A DNA stretch of 64,000 nt from Saccharothrix deserti (GTDB lineage Bacteria > Actinomycetota > Actinomycetes > Mycobacteriales > Pseudonocardiaceae), in assembly GCF_009769385.1 (NCBI RefSeq), contig NZ_ML775961.1, forward strand, positions 287,109 to 351,108. The letters run 5' to 3'. The notes beneath the pieces were generated by a model. It saw only the letters and a program-made list of their open reading frames with translations. It had not been told where the DNA came from and did no database searches. This document shows positions 59,715-64,000 of the stretch, piece by piece. Position numbers and translations under genes: made by a program. Positions within the stretch are counted from its first letter, which is position 1; every line of letters starts with the position of its first letter.

Positions 59715-60758
59715 ATGGCACCCGAGATCCGTCGCTCCCTGGTCCAGCACTCCCGGCTCCGCCAAGACCCGCACTCGGTGCTGCGCCGACTGCTCGAACG
59801 AGTCCCGCCGGGCACCCGCCTCGACGAGCCGACCAAGGAGCTGGAGCAGCGGATCGCCGACCTGCTCGGCAAACCGGCCGCGCTGTTCTTCCCCTCCGGC
59901 ACGATGGCACAGCAGACCGCGCTGCGCGTGCACGCCGAGCGCACCGGCCGCCGCACGTTCGCCGCGCACCCCCAGTGCCACCTCGCGGTGTGGGAGGAGG
60001 AGGGCTACAACGCGGTGCACGGCCTGCGCCACCGGATGGTCGGTGACCACAACGGTCTGATCACCCTCGACGACCTCGCCGAGGTCCGCGAACCCATTGC
60101 CGCGCTGCTGCTGGAGCTGCCGCAGCGGGACATCGGCGGCCTCCTGCCCACCTGGGAGGACCTGGTCGCGCAGACGAAGTGGGCCCGCGACGGCGGCGCG
60201 GCGGCGCACATGGACGGCGCCCGGCTGTGGGAGGCGCAGACCTACTACGAGCGGCCGTTCGCCGAGATCGCCGACCTGTTCGACACCGTCTACGTCTCGC
60301 TCTACAAAGGGCTAGAAGGCACCCGCGGCGCGGTGCTCGCGGGCGACCAGGAGACCATCGACACCGCGTCGGTGTGGCGGCGCAGGCTCGGCGGCGCGAC
60401 CCCGGACGCCTGGCCGCCCGCCGTCACGGCCCTGATGGGGTTGGACGAGGTGCTGCCGAGGATGGCCGAGTTCCGCGACCACGCCCGCGCCATCGCCGCC
60501 GCGATCAACGCCGACGGCTACGCCCGCACCCAACCCGAGGTGCCGCAGACGCCGCTGTTCCACATCCACCTGCCCGCACCGAAGGACGCCGTCGCGGCGG
60601 CGGCGAAGCGGATCCTCGAGGAGACCGGCATCGAGCTGCCGCAGCGACCCAAGGCGTCGTCCGATCTGACGCGGTGCAGCATCGAACTGACCGTCGGCGT
60701 GGTGTCGCTGGACTTCACCCCGCAGGAGGTAGCCGAGCTGATCCGGCAACTGCGCTGA
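59715..60758 (+). CDS. PLP-dependent beta-eliminating lyase, threonine aldolase-like
   Basis: 347-aa fold-type I PLP enzyme related to low-specificity threonine aldolases. The PLP lysine lies in YVSLYKGLEGTRGAVL, and the Asp in AAAHMDGARLWEA contacts the pyridine nitrogen. It should cleave threonine or another beta-hydroxy amino acid to glycine and an aldehyde, or perform a related elimination. The ATG at 59715 is used. It stands alone and is followed by an imperfect repeat region. Confidence 0.85.
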   Translation: MAPEIRRSLVQHSRLRQDPHSVLRRLLERVPPGTRLDEPTKELEQRIADLLGKPAALFFPSGTMAQQTALRVHAERTGRRTFAAHPQCHLAVWEEEGYNAVHGLRHRMVGDHNGLITLDDLAEVREPIAALLLELPQRDIGGLLPTWEDLVAQTKWARDGGAAAHMDGARLWEAQTYYERPFAEIADLFDTVYVSLYKGLEGTRGAVLAGDQETIDTASVWRRRLGGATPDAWPPAVTALMGLDEVLPRMAEFRDHARAIAAAINADGYARTQPEVPQTPLFHIHLPAPKDAVAAAAKRILEETGIELPQRPKASSDLTRCSIELTVGVVSLDFTPQEVAELIRQLR

Positions 60759-60773
60759 TCCGGCAACCGACCC

Positions 60774-60910
60774 GAGCCGGTGACCGCGTCGAGCCCGGTG
60801 GCGCCGATCCGGCAGCTGACGACCGGGTAACCGGCTTGAGCCTGCGACCGCGTCGAGCCGGCGGCGCTAATCCGGTGACTGGGCTGGGCCGGTGACCGCG
60901 TCCAGGCGGC
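60774..60910. repeat. Imperfect direct repeats after the aldolase gene
   Basis: A core like CCGGTGACCGCGTCGAGCC recurs three times (near 60777, 60840 and 60889) with intervening GATCCGG/AATCCGG pieces, at periods of roughly 50-62 bases. The third copy enters the 3' end of the ECF42 gene. Possible slippage product or terminator remnants. Confidence 0.5.
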
Positions 60911-62111
60911 GGCGCAGCAGGTCGCGTTCGGCGGCGTTCCCGGCCAGGTCCAGCGCACGCCGGTAGGCCTCGGCCGCCGCCGAATCGCGGCCGAGACGGC
61001 GCAGCAGGTCGGCGCGGATGGCGTGGAACAGGTGGTAGCGGTCCATCGGGGAGTTCTCCGGCGCCAGGCCCTCGACCAGCGCCAACGCCGCCTCCGGCCC
61101 GTCGACCTCGGCCACCGCGACGGCCCGGTTCAACGCAACCACCGGCGTCGGCGTCAACGCCAGCAGGTGGTCGTACAGCTGCACGACCTGCGCCCAGTCC
61201 GTGGGCGGCGGGTCGCTGTGCACCGCGTTGATCGCCGCCTGCACCTGGTACGGGCCGGGCCGGTTGCGGCGCAGGCACCGCCGCACCAGCTCCCGGCCCT
61301 CGGCCAGCATCGCCCGGTCCCACAAGGACCGGTCCTGGTCGGCCAACCGCACCAAGCCGCCGTCCGTGCCGGTGCGCGCCGGACTCCGCGCGTGCAGCAG
61401 CAGCATCAACGCCAACAGCCCCAGGACCTCCGGCTCGTCGGGCATCAACTCCGCCAGCACCCGCCCGAGCCGCACCGCCTCCGCGCACAGGTCCTCGCGC
61501 ACCAGCGCGTCACCCGAACTGGCCGAGTAGCCCTCGTTGAACACCAGGTACACCACCGCGAGCACGGCACGCAGCCGGTCCGGCAGCTCCGCCTCGCCCG
61601 GCACCCGGTACGGGATCCGCGCGTCCCGGATCTTCGCCTTCGCCCGCACCAGCCGTTGCGCCATGGTCGCCTCCGGCACCAGGAACGCCCGCGCGATCTC
61701 CGCCGTCGACAACCCGCCGAGCAGCCGCAACGTCAACGCCACCCGTGCCGGCGGGTTCAACGCCGGGTGACAGCACGTGAAGATCAGCCGCAGCCGCTCG
61801 TCGCCCACCGCGTCCACCTCGAAAGCCTCGTCCTCGGCGTGTTCCCCACGGGCGTGCAGCAGCGCGGCCTGGGCGTACTTGTCGTCGCGCGACGACTCCC
61901 GGCGCAGCCGGTCGATCGCCCGGTTGCGGGCCGTGGTGATGATCCACCCCGCCGGGCTCGGCGGTACCCCGGTCTCCGGCCAGCGGCGCACGGCCTCGAC
62001 GAACGCGTCCTGGACCGCCTCCTCGGCGATGTCGATATCGCCGAAGACGCGGACCAGGACGGCCACCGACCGGCCGTACTCGGCCTGGAAGACCTGTTCG
62101 ACCGGGGTCAC
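60867..62111 (-). CDS. ECF42-type sigma factor (pair 2)
   Basis: 414-aa ECF42 sigma factor with TPR-like C-terminal extension. Region 2 has [20 protein letters not shown] and [19 protein letters not shown]; region 4 has [20 protein letters not shown] and [17 protein letters not shown]. The extension carries [15 protein letters not shown] and [13 protein letters not shown]. It is clearly paralogous to the factor at 32641-33873. GTG 62111 follows the YCII stop by 1 base. The C-terminal codons overlap a repeat region. Confidence 0.92.
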   Translation of the reverse strand: MTPVEQVFQAEYGRSVAVLVRVFGDIDIAEEAVQDAFVEAVRRWPETGVPPSPAGWIITTARNRAIDRLRRESSRDDKYAQAALLHARGEHAEDEAFEVDAVGDERLRLIFTCCHPALNPPARVALTLRLLGGLSTAEIARAFLVPEATMAQRLVRAKAKIRDARIPYRVPGEAELPDRLRAVLAVVYLVFNEGYSASSGDALVREDLCAEAVRLGRVLAELMPDEPEVLGLLALMLLLHARSPARTGTDGGLVRLADQDRSLWDRAMLAEGRELVRRCLRRNRPGPYQVQAAINAVHSDPPPTDWAQVVQLYDHLLALTPTPVVALNRAVAVAEVDGPEAALALVEGLAPENSPMDRYHLFHAIRADLLRRLGRDSAAAEAYRRALDLAGNAAERDLLRRRLDAVTGPAQSPD

Positions 62112-62112
62112 G

Positions 62113-62469
62113 TCAGCCGGGGAAGTCCTGGAACGGCCGCACCTCGACCGGCAGCGTGCACGCCACGCTCATCCGGCGCCCCCACTCCAGCGCGGCGTCC
62201 AGGTCCGGCACGTCGATGATGCTGAAGCCGCCGATGTGCTCCTTCGACTCGGTGAACGGGCCGTCGGTGACGATCACGTCGCCGTTCTCCTGCGGGCGCA
62301 GCGTGGTCGCCGTGTCCGGCGCGTGCAGGCCGCCGGCGAACACCCACACGCCGGCCGACCGCATGTCCGCGTCCACCGCCTCCACGTCCTTCATGATCCG
62401 ATCGAGCACTTCCGGCTCCGGGATGCCGTAGCCGGTCGGCTCGATCACGCTGATCAGGTACTGGGTCAT
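62113..62469 (-). CDS. YCII-related DGPF protein (pair 2)
   Basis: 118-aa DGPF/YCII protein, starting [15 protein letters not shown] and holding the motif [20 protein letters not shown]. It is the partner of the second ECF42 factor. GAGGAGGA lies upstream of the ATG. It differs enough from the first YCII protein to suggest separate signals or targets. Confidence 0.92.
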   Translation of the reverse strand: MTQYLISVIEPTGYGIPEPEVLDRIMKDVEAVDADMRSAGVWVFAGGLHAPDTATTLRPQENGDVIVTDGPFTESKEHIGGFSIIDVPDLDAALEWGRRMSVACTLPVEVRPFQDFPG

Positions 62470-62548
62470 CTCGTCCTCCTCAAGTCGGGGTTCCTGCCCT
62501 CTACACGAACGGCCGACGACCCGATCGACACGACGCCGGGAAAAATTC

Positions 62549-62715
62549 TCAGACGATTTCCGAGGCCGGCCCCAGCCGGGTGTGAAACTCGGACCGGTTC
62601 ACCCCGAACGCGCGGACCTCCACCCGCACCCACCCGGCGGCGGTTCGGGCACCGGCACCTCCACCACGGCCAGGTTCTCCGCCGGACCCGGCCCGCTGAG
62701 CACGACGGCCCGCAT
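62549..62715 (-). pseudogene. Frameshifted N-terminal remnant of an MDR dehydrogenase
   Basis: On the minus strand, ATG 62715 opens MRAVVLSGPGPAENLAVVEV and runs to a stop after a Pro-rich stretch. In another frame the sequence continues WVRVEVRAFGVNRSEFHTR then LGPASEIV and a stop at 62549. Together these match the N-terminus of zinc-binding/quinone oxidoreductases, so one indel has broken it, and everything after about codon 55 is missing. It lies 8 bases after the MarR gene, an arrangement common for MarR-MDR operons. Too short for routine gene finding. Confidence 0.65.
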
Positions 62716-62723
62716 GGTCCCGG

Positions 62724-63164
62724 TCATCCGTGGTGCTTCAAGACCGCGTTGAGCATCCGCGCCAGTTCCTCCCGCTCGGCCGCCGACAGCGGCGCCAGCA
62801 GCGCGTCCTGCGCCTGGCCCAACACTTGGTCGAGATGGCGCAGGTGGGCTTCACCCGATGGGGTGATGTTCACGATGTTGCGCCGCCTGTCCGCCGGATC
62901 CGGCCTGCGCTCGACGAACCCCCTGTCCGCCAACTCGTTGACGGTGGCCACCACGTCACTGCGGTCCAGGCCGCCCCGTCGTCCGAGGTCCGCCTGGCTG
63001 GCCGGTCCGAACTCCTCGAGCGCCGCCATCAGCGAGTAGTGGTAGCGCCGCGCACCGACCGCGCCCAAGGCGTCCGTCACGAGCCGGTGCGCGTGGGTCG
63101 TGGCCTGACCGAGCAGCCAGGTCGACGTGCTGCGCAGCCGCTGGGGCGTCATCCTGGTCTCCAT
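62724..63164 (-). CDS. MarR-family transcriptional regulator
   Basis: 146-aa MarR winged-helix repressor. The DNA-binding region is PASQADLGRRGGLDRSDVVA followed by the wing DRGFVERRPDPADRRRNIVN. Flanking helices form the dimer. ATG 63164 is used; ATG 63152 is possible. It would have controlled the adjacent dehydrogenase, now a pseudogene, and probably itself through the inverted repeat just upstream. Confidence 0.88.
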   Translation of the reverse strand: METRMTPQRLRSTSTWLLGQATTHAHRLVTDALGAVGARRYHYSLMAALEEFGPASQADLGRRGGLDRSDVVATVNELADRGFVERRPDPADRRRNIVNITPSGEAHLRHLDQVLGQAQDALLAPLSAAEREELARMLNAVLKHHG

Positions 63165-63185
63165 GCCGCCGCAGTCTACCGACTT

Positions 63186-63200
63186 GTTGGCCATACCAAC
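63186..63200. promoter_or_regulatory. Inverted repeat upstream of marR
   Basis: GTTGG and CCAAC are separated by CCATA, 22-36 bases upstream of the marR start codon. Size and place fit an autoregulatory MarR operator. Confidence 0.5.
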
Positions 63201-63497
63201 GATTACCCCGACCGCACTCAACGACCGTGGACCGGGACGGCGGCACCCGTCCACCGGAACCCGAACCGACGAAAAATGTTCGACAATCTCGGACGACCCT
63301 GCGTCGTCGGCGATTCACCCCGGTGAGTGTGCTTTTTCGGTCCACCGGGACCCGACCGGATCACCTCGTCGCGATAACACTTGGTGCGGCGTCCGCGCCG
63401 AGCGCGACGTGTGGAACTGATTTCGAGTCCCACGTTTAGGTGCTACCCGGCCAGGAACGGCCGGAGTCGATTTATCACAAGACATGGAGTTTCGATA

Positions 63498-63938
63498 ATG
63501 AAAAAGGTCCGACTCGTTGCGGTGGGGTTCGCCGCACTGCTCGCACTGTTCTCGCTTTCCGGCATCGCCCAGGCGTCCACGGCCCTCAGCCCGGCCACCG
63601 GCGCTGTCGCCGAGGTGGCATTCGCGCAAGCCGACACCCGGACGGCCACCGATGACGCGACACGGGGAAAGAAAGATTGCGGCGAATGGCACAACAAGCA
63701 CGTCAAGGTGACCTGTGACTTCGACGTCAAACCCGTTAGAGTGACGATCAAGGTCTTCATCTACGGGAAGCTGGTCAAGGAGTGGACCCTGAAGAAGGAC
63801 GACAGGGTCTGCGTGGAAAAGCACGGCAAAAAGGTCTGCGTGAAGATCGATTTCGACCGCAAGGACAAGTGCTTCAAGGTCACGATCAACCACAACGGCG
63901 AGCAGGTGTGGAAGAAGGAGACCTGCTGGAAGGACTGA
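63498..63938 (+). CDS. Secreted Lys/Cys-rich small protein with internal repeat
   Basis: 146-aa exported protein. A Sec signal peptide with hydrophobic core LVAVGFAALLALFSLSG is likely cleaved after AQA near residue 26. The mature part is strongly basic and has six Cys. From about residue 70 two similar segments occur: CDFDVKPVRVTIKVFIYG then a Trp-containing KEWTLKKDD, and CVKIDFDRKDKCFKVTIN then a Trp-containing QVWKKETC. Alternating hydrophobic residues predict beta strands. GGAG lies about 10 bases before the ATG. No known family is recognised; an antimicrobial or wall-binding role is only a guess. Confidence 0.75.
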   Translation: MKKVRLVAVGFAALLALFSLSGIAQASTALSPATGAVAEVAFAQADTRTATDDATRGKKDCGEWHNKHVKVTCDFDVKPVRVTIKVFIYGKLVKEWTLKKDDRVCVEKHGKKVCVKIDFDRKDKCFKVTINHNGEQVWKKETCWKD

Positions 63939-64000
63939 CGTAAGTGGTGGGGGCAGGCCGGGGGCCCGCAGTCCACCCCCCCGGGCCGATCCCGCCCGCC

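Noticed and set aside
63939..64000. Terminator after the secreted protein
   Set aside because: G- and C-rich runs are present, but no convincing continuous stem could be paired before the window ends.

Overview
The window is high-GC actinobacterial DNA with dense, mostly leaderless or ATGA-coupled genes and many GTG/TTG starts. A GlnX-GlnH-PknG signalling locus, two AftA-like arabinofuranosyltransferases, F420-type oxidoreductases and ECF42 sigma factors point to an order with arabinan cell walls, most likely Pseudonocardiales (Saccharothrix, Lentzea or Actinosynnema type). This placement is an inference from gene content. No rRNA, tRNA, CRISPR array or replication origin was recognised.

Layout. 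(1) 1-7635: end of a TetR regulator, a terminator, then a Family 2B encapsulin shell gene on the minus strand, divergent from a three-gene plus-strand operon: a VAO-type cholesterol-oxidase-like flavoenzyme, a HAD phosphatase fused to a class II terpene cyclase (drimenol-synthase type), and a cytochrome P450. This looks like a terpenoid locus with a possible protein nanocompartment. (2) 7930-14889: a PrmC-like methyltransferase, GNAT and HTH_42 proteins, a PadR regulator whose 3' end carries a perfect palindrome, and a SNF2 helicase/SWIM zinc-finger pair. (3) 15021-23460: a Gfo/Idh/MocA oxidoreductase, lipoprotein, metallopeptidase, Tat-type beta-carbonic anhydrase, aldo/keto reductase, LLM oxidoreductase, UppP and a histidine phosphatase. 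(4) 23887-30697: an ArsR-like regulator and a cell-wall glycan block (two AftA-like paralogues, GT2, flippase-like protein). (5) 30714-41112: an MBL hydrolase, a repeat protein, a first ECF42-YCII pair, a SnoaL protein, a MocR regulator divergent from a PEP-mutase-family lyase, and HrpA helicase. (6) 41113-45931: a strong promoter and structured leader drive an Fe(II)/2OG oxygenase, an argininosuccinate synthase of non-actinobacterial type, a formyltransferase and an amino-acid permease. This is a candidate pathway for a modified amino acid.

(7) 46453-56668: a minus-strand phospho-signalling operon, glnX-glnH-coiled coil-pknG followed by PP2C, vWA and FHA genes, interrupted by a plus-strand TnpB element between pknG and the PP2C gene. 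Several products carry zinc ribbons. (8) 56851-63938: a quinone oxidoreductase, a NADAR protein, small flavin and monooxygenase-like proteins, a threonine-aldolase-like PLP enzyme, a second ECF42-YCII pair, MarR next to a frameshifted dehydrogenase remnant, and a Lys/Cys-rich secreted protein with an internal repeat.

The two most interesting units are the encapsulin/terpene locus and the oxygenase-ArgG-formyltransferase operon. The formyltransferase plus ArgG pairing suggests formation of a formamidine through a formamide; this is a hypothesis only.
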